Shown piece after piece: positions 1-8,760 of a stretch of DNA of 64,000 bases. Below the pieces are notes generated by a model. That model saw only the letters and a list, made by a program, of their open reading frames with translations. It ran no database searches and was not told the DNA's origin. The stretch comes from Burkholderia sp. BCC1644 (GTDB taxonomy: Bacteria; Pseudomonadota; Gammaproteobacteria; Burkholderiales; Burkholderiaceae), in NCBI RefSeq assembly GCF_902833225.1, contig NZ_CADFEI010000010.1, positions 124,001 to 188,000 of the forward strand. The letters are read 5' to 3'. Position 1 is the first letter of the stretch; each line of letters opens with the position of its first letter. The translations under genes and the position numbers were made by a program.

Positions 1-10
1 CGCCCGGCTG
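1..10. other. attL: Probable right edge of attL core
   Basis: Bases 1-10 (cgcccggctg) are identical to 31195-31204, which lie in the 3' acceptor/T-arm part of the tRNA-Arg. After base 10 the two copies diverge: phage sequence here, the rest of the tRNA there. That is the geometry expected of host-core-phage on the left and phage-core-tRNA on the right. The core must extend left of the window, so its full length cannot be seen and the match is short. Confidence 0.5.
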
Positions 11-54
11 CCCGGTGCGCGGCCCTGCCGCATGACTTCGAATCGCTGGATGCG

Positions 55-1110
55 CTACGCGGTCGCCGGCGCTGGCGGAATCTCGTAATCGTCGAACGAC
101 ACGACCTCTTCGCCGAGCCAGTCGTTCAGCTCGGCGAAGCGGGCCTGCAGCGGCTTGATTTCGTTCCGGCCGAACACGCGCGCCGCGGTGTCCGGCGTGC
201 CGAACCCGCCCGAGTTGCTCGGCACGATGCCGAGCAGTTGCGGCGGCACGCGATGCGCGGCAAGTAGGTCGTCGCGCGTCACGTTCTTGATGTTGAAGAA
301 TTCGTCCTTCGCCGCGACCTCCGACACGGGGATGAGCTGGATACCGTCTTTCTTCCCGCCCGGCGCGTACATGAACACGTTGCGGAAGTTGCCCGGCCCC
401 TTCGCGTTCTTCAGCGCCGTACGCATGTTGTCGACATCCTCCTGTTTCTGCGCCGCGTCGGTCATGTAGAGGATGAAGCCGGCATGGCTGCCGTTTTCGT
501 AGTACTTCCGCCGGAACAGCGTCGACGATTCGTTCAGCCAGGCCGAGTGAAGCGAGCTGAGATATTCGGGCAGGCCGTACACCTCCTGGTTGATGTCCGG
601 TCGCATGAGCTGGAACACGCTGCCCGGCTCGAACTCGTGCTTGTCCTGCCAGCCGTTCACGTACACAAAGCCGCTGAAATCGGCCTTGCGCCGCGTGTAT
701 TTGGCCAGGGCCGGTTCGAGCCGCAGCGTGTCGCCGAGCTGATTGCGGCGGCGTTCCAGGTAGCCGTTGCCGAACGTTAAGAAGTCGAGCGCCCATCGCT
801 CGAACGCATGCCGGGATAGCCACCTGTGAGGCCGGAACGTCGACGCCAGCACGTTCGCCTTGAAGTACAGCGCGGAGCTGTGGTGCGTGCTGGCGCGGAA
901 CGATTTCGCCAGGCCGGCGAAGCTGACGGGCGGCTCGAACCAATCGCCGTTCGACCAGCATTCGACATAGTCGAGAATCTCGGCGCGATTCATGACCGGC
1001 GTGGGATCGTCGAAGGTGAAGACCTCGGCGCGCGCCGGCGCGGCGCCGGCGGCGCCCGAATCCGGCGTGGCCGCGAACGTGCGCGGCGCGCGCGATCGGC
1101 GCTTGCTCAT
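55..1110 (-). CDS. Phage portal protein (P2 gpQ type)
   Basis: This 351-residue protein is the dodecameric portal through which DNA is packaged and to which the tail joins. Its length and sequence style (early RPDINQEVYGLPEYL, and GNGYLERRRN around residues 105-115) fit the PBSX/P2 portal family. I chose the ATG at 1110 because it overlaps the terminase stop (ATGA) and begins MSKRRSRAPR; the frame stays open 27 codons further upstream but that would run into the terminase gene. It is co-transcribed with the terminase ATPase on the minus strand, divergent from the capsid operon, as in P2. It is the last gene before the inferred left prophage end. Confidence 0.95.
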   Translation of the reverse strand: MSKRRSRAPRTFAATPDSGAAGAAPARAEVFTFDDPTPVMNRAEILDYVECWSNGDWFEPPVSFAGLAKSFRASTHHSSALYFKANVLASTFRPHRWLSRHAFERWALDFLTFGNGYLERRRNQLGDTLRLEPALAKYTRRKADFSGFVYVNGWQDKHEFEPGSVFQLMRPDINQEVYGLPEYLSSLHSAWLNESSTLFRRKYYENGSHAGFILYMTDAAQKQEDVDNMRTALKNAKGPGNFRNVFMYAPGGKKDGIQLIPVSEVAAKDEFFNIKNVTRDDLLAAHRVPPQLLGIVPSNSGGFGTPDTAARVFGRNEIKPLQARFAELNDWLGEEVVSFDDYEIPPAPATA

Positions 1111-2876
1111 GAATAGAACTCCGTGAAAGATGAAGAATTGATGTCGCCGCCGGCGAGCGGCTCGCGGTCGATCGCGTGCAGGCAGGCCCATGCCAGGTCG
1201 GCGTGGCCCGTCTCTTCATTGCGGTCGGCGGTGTACGTTGCGTGGCGGCCGCTCGCCGTCATGGTCTGTTTGATTCCCATGAACGCCGCGGCCAGGTCGG
1301 TCCATCCCGCGTCGAATTGCAGGCGGCCGTTGCGGATGACGGATTGCCCCTTCAGCACAAGGCGGGTTTTGACCTCGGGTGAGTAGTTCAATGCAACGGC
1401 CGCCGGGTAGAACTTCCGCACGAGCTGATAGACGCCCTGCCCCATGCCCGTCGTGTCGATCGCGATATAGCCGACGTTGTAGCGCTGCGTGATCTGCTCG
1501 ATCGCCGCGGCCTGTTCCTCGAAGTCGTTGCCGCGGAACTGGTGACGTTCGAGCACGCGGAACGTTCCACCCTCGACACGCGGCGGCGCCACGACGACGA
1601 GACCGGCCGAATCGCCGGTCAGCGCCGGATCGTAGCCAACCCACACCTCGCGATAGCCGAACGGGCGCAGCAGCAGCGGGGAGAAATCGTCAGCCCATTC
1701 CTCCCACGAGTCGACCATGCAGCGCTGCAGCTCGGCCAGCTTGAACACCGACACCGAATCGTCGATGAATTGGCACATCAGCAGGTTCGCGAAAGCCTCT
1801 GCGCTGTACCGGCGCCGAAGTCTCTCCAGGTCGAACAAGTCGCAGCCGCCCTCGATCGCATCGAGCACGGTAACGATCTGACGCCACTGCTCGTCCTCGC
1901 CCAGCATGCCGCGCACGAGCGCTTCGTGGCTCGTGTCGATCTGGATGCGATCGCCGGGAGCGCGTCCACGATTCGCATCGGCGCCGCTCCAGAACGCGTA
2001 GGCTTCATGAGTCGTACTCGACGGCGTGCTGAAATAGGTCAGCCGCCACCGCTTGTGCATCGCCATGCCGGACGCCACGGTATTCAGCTCGCGGAACTTC
2101 GGCACCCAGAAATATTCGTCGAAGTACAGATTGCCGTGATACGACTGCGCGGTGCGCGAGTTCGTCCCCAGGAAGTACAGCGTCGCACCGTTCGGCAGAA
2201 TGATCGGATCACCCGTCAGCTCCACGTCGGCCACGTCACGCGCAAACTGCACGATGTACTGTTTGAAGACGTGCGCCTGTGCTTTGCTGGCCGACAGAAA
2301 AATCTGGTTGCGGCCAGTATCGAGCGCGTCGACGAACGCCTCGCGTGCGAAATACCAGGTCGCGCCGATCTGCCGTGACTTCAAGATATTGCGCGTCTGC
2401 TGATCGCCATTGCGATACCAAACCTTCTGGTAGTCGAACAGCGATTCGCGGAACGCCTTCACGATCCGCTCTTCCTGTTCCTCGCTGATTTCGTTTTTCG
2501 GCGGCTTGCGCTTCGGCCCGGCATTGCGCGCGGCAATGTTCGGGTTCAGGTCGCCTTCCTTCCCCGTCTCCCCGTATTTCTGCACGCGCGCGAGCCGCTC
2601 GATCTGTCGGCCGAGCAGGTCGATTTCCTTGTAGTCCGCGCCGTCTTTCTTGTCCTTCGCAATCAGGACCATCAGGCGCGTTTCGGCCGCCGCCTCGATG
2701 CGCTCGATCGGCGTCGCGTCTTTCCACTTGTCACGACGGCACCACGACGCCACGGTCGCGGGCTTCAGTTCGAGATGCCGCGCGATCGACGAGATGCGCC
2801 AGCCTTGCCAGTAGAGTGAACGCGCGATCTGTCGCACGTTCGCTTCGCGTTGAATTGGATCTGTCGTTTCGAGCAT
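1107..2876 (-). CDS. Terminase large (ATPase) subunit, gpP type
   Basis: The 589-residue protein is the DNA-packaging ATPase, which works with the gpM-type small subunit and docks on the portal. It has an N-terminal helix-turn-helix region (about residues 25-50), the Walker-A-like SRQIGATW (167-174) characteristic of P2 gpP, an acidic Walker B in YFDEYFW (251-257), and C-terminal nuclease-type acidic motifs (GYDPALTGDSAG and AIDTTGMGQG). The start MLETTDPIQR gives the normal family length; the open frame upstream is antisense to the scaffold gene. Its stop overlaps the portal start by 4 bases, implying translational coupling. Confidence 0.95.
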   Translation of the reverse strand: MLETTDPIQREANVRQIARSLYWQGWRISSIARHLELKPATVASWCRRDKWKDATPIERIEAAAETRLMVLIAKDKKDGADYKEIDLLGRQIERLARVQKYGETGKEGDLNPNIAARNAGPKRKPPKNEISEEQEERIVKAFRESLFDYQKVWYRNGDQQTRNILKSRQIGATWYFAREAFVDALDTGRNQIFLSASKAQAHVFKQYIVQFARDVADVELTGDPIILPNGATLYFLGTNSRTAQSYHGNLYFDEYFWVPKFRELNTVASGMAMHKRWRLTYFSTPSSTTHEAYAFWSGADANRGRAPGDRIQIDTSHEALVRGMLGEDEQWRQIVTVLDAIEGGCDLFDLERLRRRYSAEAFANLLMCQFIDDSVSVFKLAELQRCMVDSWEEWADDFSPLLLRPFGYREVWVGYDPALTGDSAGLVVVAPPRVEGGTFRVLERHQFRGNDFEEQAAAIEQITQRYNVGYIAIDTTGMGQGVYQLVRKFYPAAVALNYSPEVKTRLVLKGQSVIRNGRLQFDAGWTDLAAAFMGIKQTMTASGRHATYTADRNEETGHADLAWACLHAIDREPLAGGDINSSSFTEFYS

Positions 2877-3020
2877 GCGGCAAGCGTAGGGCGACGCGCG
2901 CGCGCGATCACGCGGAGCACTACGTACCCATGCGAGCAACACACGCCGCTCGTTGAGCCGTGGCGCGTGAAGGTCGAACATGGGAATCACATTCACTGAC
3001 CCACGGTTCGACCTCTCTCT

Positions 3021-3833
3021 ATGGCAACCAACAAAACGAAGTTTTTCCGCGTCGCGGTCGAAGGTGCGACTGTCGACGGTCGCGAGATCAAGCGCGAATG
3101 GCTCACGCAGATGGCGAAGAACTACAACCGCGAACTGTACGGCGCGCGTCTCAATATCGAGCACCTGAAGGGATGGGCGCCGCTCTCGGCAACCAACCCG
3201 TTCGGCGCGTATGGCGATGTGATCGCGCTGAAGGCATCCGAGATCGAAGACGGCCCGCTGAAAGGCAAGATGGGGCTGTACGCGCAGCTCGATCCGACCG
3301 ACGAGCTGGTCGCGCTGTCGAAGAAGCGCCAGAAGGTTTTCACGTCGATCGAAGTCAATCCCGACTTCGCCGACATCGGCGAAGCGTATCTGGTCGGCCT
3401 GGCCGCGACCGACGACCCGGCGAGCCTCGGCACGGAAGCGCTGCAATTCGCGGCGCGCCGTTCGAACAATCTGTTCTCGGCCGCGTGCGAAACGTCGATC
3501 GAGTTCGAAGGCGAACCCGAATCGACGAACCTGCTGTCCATCGTCAAAGGCATGTTCGCGCGCAATCGCTCGACGGACGATCAACGTGAGGCCGACGTGC
3601 GCCACGCAGTCGAAGAAATCGCAGGCTTCGCCAGTCAGCAGGGCCGCGACGTCGCCGCGCTGCGCGTCGACCTCACCATCGTGCAGGACGATGCGACCGC
3701 CGCGAAGAAGCGCGCCGACGAGGCGATGGCCGCTGTCGAAGCACTGACTGCGAAGCTGTCGGCCACCGATAACGGCGCACCGCGGCGCCAGCCGTCGACC
3801 GGTTCGACCGGCGAGCTCGTGACCGACTGCTGA
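3021..3833 (+). CDS. Capsid scaffold/maturation protease, gpO type
   Basis: The 270-residue protein guides assembly of the capsid and cleaves capsid, scaffold and portal. The N-terminal half is a serine protease. The family's Asp19 and His48 fall at exactly the same positions here (ATVDG and IEHLKG), and the nucleophile is probably Ser109 in FTSIEV (Ser107 in P2). The C-terminal third (about 195-255) is a coiled-coil scaffold rich in Ala, Glu and Arg. It begins the rightward late operon, divergent from terminase and 35 bases before the capsid gene. Confidence 0.95.
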   Translation: MATNKTKFFRVAVEGATVDGREIKREWLTQMAKNYNRELYGARLNIEHLKGWAPLSATNPFGAYGDVIALKASEIEDGPLKGKMGLYAQLDPTDELVALSKKRQKVFTSIEVNPDFADIGEAYLVGLAATDDPASLGTEALQFAARRSNNLFSAACETSIEFEGEPESTNLLSIVKGMFARNRSTDDQREADVRHAVEEIAGFASQQGRDVAALRVDLTIVQDDATAAKKRADEAMAAVEALTAKLSATDNGAPRRQPSTGSTGELVTDC

Positions 3834-3868
3834 TCCTTTCCACGCTCACACCCCGGAGAACCCAACTC

Positions 3869-4882
3869 ATGAAGAAGGAAACGCGCCAGGCGTATCGAAA
3901 GTACGCCGCGCAAATCGCCAAGCTGAACGACACCGACGACGTATCGCAGAAATTCGCCGTCGAGCCGTCCGTCCAGCAAACGCTCGAAACCAAAATGCAG
4001 GAATCGAGCGCATTCCTGAAGAGCATCAATATCCTGCCCGTGACCGAGCTGGAAGGCGAAAAGCTCGGCCTGTCGGTATCCGGTCCGATCGCGAGCCGCA
4101 CCGACACGACGAAGGCTGAACGCCAGCCGATCGACCCGACGGCGCTGGACAGCAACCGCTACCGCTGCGAGAAAACCGACTACGACACGGCCATTACGTA
4201 CCGCAAGCTCGACGCCTGGGCGAAATTCCCCGACTTCCAGCAACGCATCCGCAATGTGATCCTCAACCAGTCTGCGCTCGACCGGATCATGATCGGCTGG
4301 AACGGCGTCAAGGCGGCACTGTCGACGGACAAAGCAGCGAACCCACTGTTGCAGGACGTGAACATCGGTTGGCTGCAACAGTATCGCGACCGCGCCGGGC
4401 ATCGCGTGCTGCACGAAGGTGCGAAGGAAGCAGGCAAGGTGCTCGTCGGTAAGGGCGGCGACTACGTGAACCTCGACGCGCTCGTGATGGACATCGTGTC
4501 GTCGATGATCGACCCGTGGTTCCAGGAAGACACGGGGCTCGTTGTGATCTGCGGCCGCGAGCTGCTGCACGACAAGTATTTCCCGATCGTCAACACGACG
4601 CAGGCACCGACCGAGCAGCTCGCGGCCGACCTGATCGTCAGCCAGAAGCGCATCGGCAACCTGCCGGCCGTGCGTGTGCCGTTCTTCCCGAAGCGCGCGA
4701 TGATGGTGACGAAACTGGAAAACCTGTCGATCTACTTCCAGGAAGGTGCACGCCGTCGCTCGCTGATCGACAACCCGAAGCGCGACCAAATCGAGAACTA
4801 CGAATCGTCGAACGACGCGTACGTCGTCGAAGATTTCGGTTGCGGCTGCGTCGCGGAAAACATCGAGTTGGTGGCGGCATGA
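3869..4882 (+). CDS. Major capsid protein, gpN type
   Basis: The 337-residue product is the main head subunit (HK97-like fold in this family). Length, position after the scaffold and before the small terminase, and motifs such as GWNGVKAALSTDKAANPLLQ support the P2 gpN family. In P2 the N terminus is removed by the gpO protease; a similar cut in the first 30 or so residues is likely but not provable here. A Shine-Dalgarno sequence (cggagaac) precedes the ATG. Its stop overlaps the next start (ATGA). Confidence 0.95.
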   Translation: MKKETRQAYRKYAAQIAKLNDTDDVSQKFAVEPSVQQTLETKMQESSAFLKSINILPVTELEGEKLGLSVSGPIASRTDTTKAERQPIDPTALDSNRYRCEKTDYDTAITYRKLDAWAKFPDFQQRIRNVILNQSALDRIMIGWNGVKAALSTDKAANPLLQDVNIGWLQQYRDRAGHRVLHEGAKEAGKVLVGKGGDYVNLDALVMDIVSSMIDPWFQEDTGLVVICGRELLHDKYFPIVNTTQAPTEQLAADLIVSQKRIGNLPAVRVPFFPKRAMMVTKLENLSIYFQEGARRRSLIDNPKRDQIENYESSNDAYVVEDFGCGCVAENIELVAA

Positions 4883-5568
4883 CAATCAACACGCCCGCTC
4901 GCGCGCACTTCGCGCGTGTGTCGGCCGCCCGCGCGGCGGCCGCGACGGCGCCCGGTCAGACGATGGCCGGTGCGACGCCCTACGAGCTGATGCTCGCGAA
5001 GCTCGCGGCCGACCGCCGCGCCCTGAAGGGCGTGCAGTCGGTCGCCCGCAAGGTCGAACTGAAGCGGAAGTTGCTGCCGGAGTACGCCGACTATGTGGCG
5101 GGCGTGTTGAACGGCGGCCGCGGCGCCCAGGACGACGTACTCGTGACGGTCATGGTCTGGCGCATCGACGCCGGCGACTATGACGGCGCGCTCGCGATTG
5201 CCGCCTACGCGCTCACGCACGGTCTCGCCCTGCCCGACCAGTTCGAACGGTCGCTCGCCTCCGTCGTCGCCGAGCAGTTCGCCGATGCCGCGCTGGCCGC
5301 GTTCCTGGAGCGCAGCACGTTCGACGCCGCCAGCCTGGAGCTGGTCGACGCGCTGACGGCCGACGCGGACATGCACGACCAGGTGCGCGCGAAGCTCTGC
5401 AAGGCGCTCGGCTATGCCGTACAGGAAGCCGACCCACCGCGCGCCCTCGACTATCTGCGCCGCGCGGTGTCGTTGAACGATCGCGTCGGCGTGAAAAAAG
5501 ACATCGATCGGCTCTCGAAGCTGATCGAAGCCACGGGCCGTCCGGGCGACGGCGCCGAAGGCACGTAA
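4879..5568 (+). CDS. Terminase small (endonuclease) subunit, gpM type
   Basis: This 229-residue protein is the small terminase subunit, which in P2 cuts cos together with the ATPase. The family is recognised by the helical segment LPEYADYVAGVL followed by DDVLVTVMVWRIDAGDYDGAL. I chose the ATG at 4879 because it overlaps the capsid stop. An open frame extends upstream inside the capsid gene but is a shadow. A 99-base spacer separates it from the head-completion gene. Confidence 0.93.
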   Translation: MTINTPARAHFARVSAARAAAATAPGQTMAGATPYELMLAKLAADRRALKGVQSVARKVELKRKLLPEYADYVAGVLNGGRGAQDDVLVTVMVWRIDAGDYDGALAIAAYALTHGLALPDQFERSLASVVAEQFADAALAAFLERSTFDAASLELVDALTADADMHDQVRAKLCKALGYAVQEADPPRALDYLRRAVSLNDRVGVKKDIDRLSKLIEATGRPGDGAEGT

Positions 5569-5667
5569 AGAGCCCACCCCGGCATGGCGGCATCGAAGGC
5601 ACGGCCCAACGCCTGACGGACACAGGCCCTGACCTTCGGTCCACCGCCATCACTCCCGGAATCGACC

Positions 5668-6147
5668 ATGAACAGTTTCGTTGCCACTGCTGCGCCTGCC
5701 GTCGCGGCGTCGCCGATCGACGGCACGCTGACGAACGACGGTTTCTTCCCGGACATCGACCTGTCGGCGCTGCGTGATGCGATGCGCCTGGACGGCACCG
5801 TGACGCGCGAGCGCCTGCGCCACGCCGCGCGCGACGCCATGCTGACCGTCAACGACGAGCTGGCCGCGTGGCGCGCCCGGCAACGGGCAGATGGCGCCGA
5901 GTCGCTCGCCGACGTGCCGGCCGAGCGCGTCGACGGTGAATCCGCGCACGTATTTCGCTACCGGCGCGCCGTCTATCACCTGGCGCATGCGGATGTGACG
6001 GAGAAATACCGCGGCTTCGACTCGACGAAGAGCGGAGGCCAGGTGGCGGCCGAGCTGGCCGTGACCGCCGACGAGTCGCGCCGCAACGCACGGTGGGCCA
6101 TCAGCGACATCCTGGGCGTCGCGCGCTCGACGGTTGAGCTGATCTGA
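5668..6147 (+). CDS. Head completion/stabilisation protein, gpL type
   Basis: The 159-residue protein closes the filled capsid so that the tail can attach. Position (after M, before X), length and the motif RYRRAVYHLAHADVTEKYRG fit the P2 gpL family. It is mainly helical with no membrane segment. Its last base is the first base of gene X (TGATG-type junction), so the two are translationally coupled. Confidence 0.93.
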   Translation: MNSFVATAAPAVAASPIDGTLTNDGFFPDIDLSALRDAMRLDGTVTRERLRHAARDAMLTVNDELAAWRARQRADGAESLADVPAERVDGESAHVFRYRRAVYHLAHADVTEKYRGFDSTKSGGQVAAELAVTADESRRNARWAISDILGVARSTVELI

Positions 6148-6353
6148 TGAAGGTCGCCACGCTTCAGGGTGAAACGCTCGACGCCCTTTGCTGGCGGCAC
6201 TACGCCAGCACGGCTGGCACCGTCGAAGCGGTCCTGGAAGCCAATCCCGGCCTCGCCGAGCTGGGCGTCGTGCTGCCGATGGGAACCGTCGTCGATATGC
6301 CCGAGCTGAACACGATCGAGCAGACGAAGCCCCTCCTGCAACTGTTTGACTGA
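6147..6353 (+). CDS. Tail protein X
   Basis: The 68-residue product matches the tail protein X family, a single LysM-like fold thought to act at the baseplate hub or tail tip. Characteristic residues are the start GETLDALCWRHY and the middle VLEANPGLAELGVVLPMGTVV. It sits between head completion L and the lysis cassette exactly as in P2. Confidence 0.93.
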   Translation: MKVATLQGETLDALCWRHYASTAGTVEAVLEANPGLAELGVVLPMGTVVDMPELNTIEQTKPLLQLFD

Positions 6354-6368
6354 CCTGGAATTGTCTGA

Positions 6369-6713
6369 ATGGCTGAACCGAACACCACTACCGCCGCAGC
6401 GCTGGCCGCCGCGATCGGCCTGGCCGGCATCGCGCCGGGCATCGACGGCGACGCGCTGATCGGCGCGTTCGCCGGCGCGGCGCTCGTCGTCGTCACCTCG
6501 AAAGACCTCGGCATCGGCCGGCGCGCCGCGTACATGCTCATCTCGCTCGTGATGGGCTATCTCGCCGCTCCGGAAATCACCCACCTTGTGCCGGTCCGCT
6601 CATCGGGCGTCGCCGCGTTCTTCGCCGCCGCGCTCGTCATCACGGTCACGCTGACGCTGATGGAGCGCGTGAAGGACATCGACTTCGGCGCGCTGATCCG
6701 CAGGGGGAAATGA
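6369..6713 (+). CDS. Holin-like membrane protein
   Basis: The 114-residue protein has three or four predicted membrane segments (about residues 10-30, 33-50, 58-74 and 80-100) and a charged C terminus (ERVKDIDFGALIRRGK). It is the first gene of the lysis cassette, 15 bases after X and one base before a second small membrane protein. Such pairs in P2-like Burkholderia phages are annotated as holin and holin-like or antiholin. Which of the two forms the lysis pore cannot be told from sequence. Confidence 0.75.
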   Translation: MAEPNTTTAAALAAAIGLAGIAPGIDGDALIGAFAGAALVVVTSKDLGIGRRAAYMLISLVMGYLAAPEITHLVPVRSSGVAAFFAAALVITVTLTLMERVKDIDFGALIRRGK

Positions 6714-6714
6714 C

Positions 6715-6987
6715 ATGCACCTGTCGTTTGCCCTGGTCGCGCTCGCCGCGCACCTCGCCGTCATCCTGCGCGTACTGACCTACCGGAAGAACGGCGCGCG
6801 GCACCGTTCTCACGTTGCCTGGACGGCTTGGTTGATCGTCGCGATTTCCGGCGGCTCGGCAATCGAGCTGCTCATCCACCCGAAGCCGGTCGGCTTCTTC
6901 CAGGCCGTGCAGGCCGTGATGCTGGCCCTGTTCGTCTACCTCGCGCGCGGGAACGTCGCGCGCCTTCTCCGGAGCACCGAATCATGA
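6715..6987 (+). CDS. Small phage holin, 3-TM type
   Basis: The 90-residue product has about three hydrophobic segments (3-20, 36-52 and 63-79) separated by short basic loops (RVLTYRKNGARHRSH). This fits the putative three-helix holin family often found just before the endolysin. It overlaps the endolysin start by 4 bases. Its likely role is timed permeabilisation of the inner membrane to release the endolysin. Confidence 0.78.
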   Translation: MHLSFALVALAAHLAVILRVLTYRKNGARHRSHVAWTAWLIVAISGGSAIELLIHPKPVGFFQAVQAVMLALFVYLARGNVARLLRSTES

Positions 6988-7793
6988 ATATTCTCCGCTT
7001 CAACGACCGCGGCGCCGAAGTCGGCCTGCTGCAGCAACGTCTCGTACGTGCCGGCTACGCGCTCGACGCTTCCCACCTGTACGACGAAGCGACCGAGCAG
7101 GCCGTGAAGGCGCTCCAGGCCGCCGCCGGGATCGTCGTCGACGGTATCGCCGGCCCGAACACGTATGCCGTGCTGTCGGCCGGCCAGCGCGACCGCAAAC
7201 ACCTGACCGAAGCGGACATCGCGCGCGCCGCGGACAAGCTCGGCGTGTCCCCCGCGTGCGTGCGCGCCGTCAACGAAGTGGAATCGCGCGGCTCGGGCTT
7301 TCTGGCGGACGGACGGCCCGTGATCCTGTTCGAGCGGCACGTCATGTACCGGCAGCTCGTCGACAGCATCGGCGCAGACGATGCCGCCCGGTACGCCGCG
7401 CAGTTTCCGAACGTCGTCAACCAGAAGCCGGGCGGCTATCAGGGCGGCGGCGCCGAATACGTGCGGCTCGACACCGCCGCCCGCATCCACGCGGCATCGG
7501 CATACGAATCGGCGAGCTGGGGCGCGTTCCAGGTGATGGGCTACCACTGGAAGCGCCTCGGCTACGCGAGCATCGACGAGTTCGTCGCGCGGATGGAGAC
7601 GAGCGAGGGCGACCAGCTCGACGGGTTCGTGCGCTTCGTCGCGGCCGACTCGTCGCTGCTGTCAGCCCTGAAGAACCGGAAGTGGGCTGCGTTCGCGAAG
7701 GGCTACAACGGCCCGGACTATGCCCGCAACCTCTACGACGCGAAGCTCGCCCAGGCGTACGAACGCTATGCCGGCGCGAAGGCGGCCGCGTGA
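6984..7793 (+). CDS. Endolysin: PG-binding plus N-acetylmuramidase
   Basis: The 269-residue lysis enzyme cleaves peptidoglycan. Residues 1-65 form a peptidoglycan-binding domain (FNDRGAEVGLLQQRLVRAGY and the typical VDGIAGPNTYAVL). Residues about 75-262 are the N-acetylmuramidase domain, with the probable catalytic glutamate in NEVESRGSGF (E98 or E100) and the conserved ILFERHVMYR and YESASWGAFQVMGYHW. No signal peptide is seen, so export should depend on the holin. I chose the ATG at 6984, which overlaps the holin stop; the longer open frame upstream is out of phase with the holin gene. Confidence 0.95.
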   Translation: MNILRFNDRGAEVGLLQQRLVRAGYALDASHLYDEATEQAVKALQAAAGIVVDGIAGPNTYAVLSAGQRDRKHLTEADIARAADKLGVSPACVRAVNEVESRGSGFLADGRPVILFERHVMYRQLVDSIGADDAARYAAQFPNVVNQKPGGYQGGGAEYVRLDTAARIHAASAYESASWGAFQVMGYHWKRLGYASIDEFVARMETSEGDQLDGFVRFVAADSSLLSALKNRKWAAFAKGYNGPDYARNLYDAKLAQAYERYAGAKAAA

Positions 7794-8230
7794 GCGTGCC
7801 GGGCCTTCGCTTCTGGCTGGCGCTCGCGGCGCTCGTCGCGGCGATCGCCGGCGCGCAGTATGTGCGCGCGCTGCAGGGACGCCTCGCCACGGCACAGGAT
7901 GCTGCCCGCGAGGCGAAACAGGGCGTAGGCGCGCGTGACGCGATCATCGGCCGGCTGCTCACGGATGCCCGCGAGAAAGACGAACAGCGCGCGCAGCTCG
8001 ACCGCACACGCGGCGCGGTCGACGCGACGCTCGCCGAGTATCAATCGCAACTCCGGAGACTCATCGATGAGAACGAAACCGTTCGCGCGTGGGCTGCTGC
8101 TCGCCTGCCTGACGACGTTGTGCGCCTGCACAGCAGCCCCGCCCTCGCCGGCGCCGACGATTACGCTCAACGCGTGCGCAGCGGTGACGCGCTGCACCCT
8201 GCCCGCGACGCATCCGCAGACGAACGGTGA
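7790..8230 (+). CDS. Rz-type i-spanin (LysB)
   Basis: The 146-residue protein starts with GTG at 7790, overlapping the endolysin stop. It has one N-terminal membrane anchor (about residues 7-25) followed by a long coiled coil (RLATAQDAAREAKQGVGARD and onward), the usual build of the inner-membrane spanin subunit. It acts with the nested Rz1 lipoprotein to fuse the inner and outer membranes in the last step of lysis. Confidence 0.85.
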   Translation: MSVPGLRFWLALAALVAAIAGAQYVRALQGRLATAQDAAREAKQGVGARDAIIGRLLTDAREKDEQRAQLDRTRGAVDATLAEYQSQLRRLIDENETVRAWAAARLPDDVVRLHSSPALAGADDYAQRVRSGDALHPARDASADER

Positions 8231-8351
8231 TCTGAGCGATGCGCTGACCGTCGCGCGGGCAGCATGGGCGCGCTGCGCGGCCGAAGTCGACATGATTGCT
8301 GCGTGCCAGGCGCGCAGTCAGACGAATCCGCAGGCGGCCGCCCATGATTAA
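8067..8351 (+). CDS. Rz1-type o-spanin lipoprotein (LysC)
   Basis: This 94-residue frame lies largely inside the Rz gene in the +1 frame and runs beyond it. It opens with a basic, hydrophobic signal peptide and a lipobox ending at Cys21 (TTLCAC), followed by a proline-rich stretch (TAAPPSPAP), as in Rz1 outer-membrane lipoproteins. The overlapping arrangement is typical of spanin pairs. The last bases overlap gene R by 8. Confidence 0.85.
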   Translation: MRTKPFARGLLLACLTTLCACTAAPPSPAPTITLNACAAVTRCTLPATHPQTNGDLSDALTVARAAWARCAAEVDMIAACQARSQTNPQAAAHD

Positions 8352-8760
8352 ACCGAACAGCCTGCGCGCCGCGCTCGTCGCTGCGCTTCCGCAGCTCGCC
8401 GCTGCGCCCGACCTGCTCGTCGTCTTCATCAACGACGGCCACGTCGTCGCGACCGGCACACGCACGCCGTCGTTCGAATACCGGTACGAGTGCGAGATTC
8501 TCATCCGCGACTTCATCGGCAGCGCCGACGATGTGATGATCGCGGTCGTCGAATGGGCGCGCGCGAACCAGCCCGACCTCGTGACCAATGCCGACCAGCG
8601 CCGCGACGGCATGACGTTCATCGCCGACATCCTCGCGAACGATGCCGTCGACCTCGCGATCAAACTGAAGCTCACGGAAAGTGTTGTGGTCGGTACGGAC
8701 GAAGGCGGCCGCCGCACGGTCGAACACGTCGACGACGCGGCCGAGCAATGGGTGGCGTGA
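8344..8760 (+). CDS. Tail completion protein, gpR type
   Basis: The 138-residue protein corresponds to P2 gpR, needed to finish the tail tube end for joining to the head. The conserved part is SFEYRYECEILIRDFIGSAD with VEWARANQPDL following. The ATG at 8344 is preferred over an upstream in-frame one because it overlaps the Rz1 stop and gives the usual N terminus (MIKPNSLRAAL). The stop overlaps the start of gene S. Confidence 0.92.
   Translation: MIKPNSLRAALVAALPQLAAAPDLLVVFINDGHVVATGTRTPSFEYRYECEILIRDFIGSADDVMIAVVEWARANQPDLVTNADQRRDGMTFIADILANDAVDLAIKLKLTESVVVGTDEGGRRTVEHVDDAAEQWVA

Noticed and set aside
2877-3020. P2-type TGT-N12-ACA Ogr site before the scaffold gene
   Set aside because: No TGT is present in this gap on the plus strand in a fitting position; a different motif is reported as a weak finding.
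2960-3589. Frame overlapping the scaffold gene on the same strand
   Set aside because: The scaffold frame has Asp19, His48 and Ser109; the other frame is Arg-rich noise.
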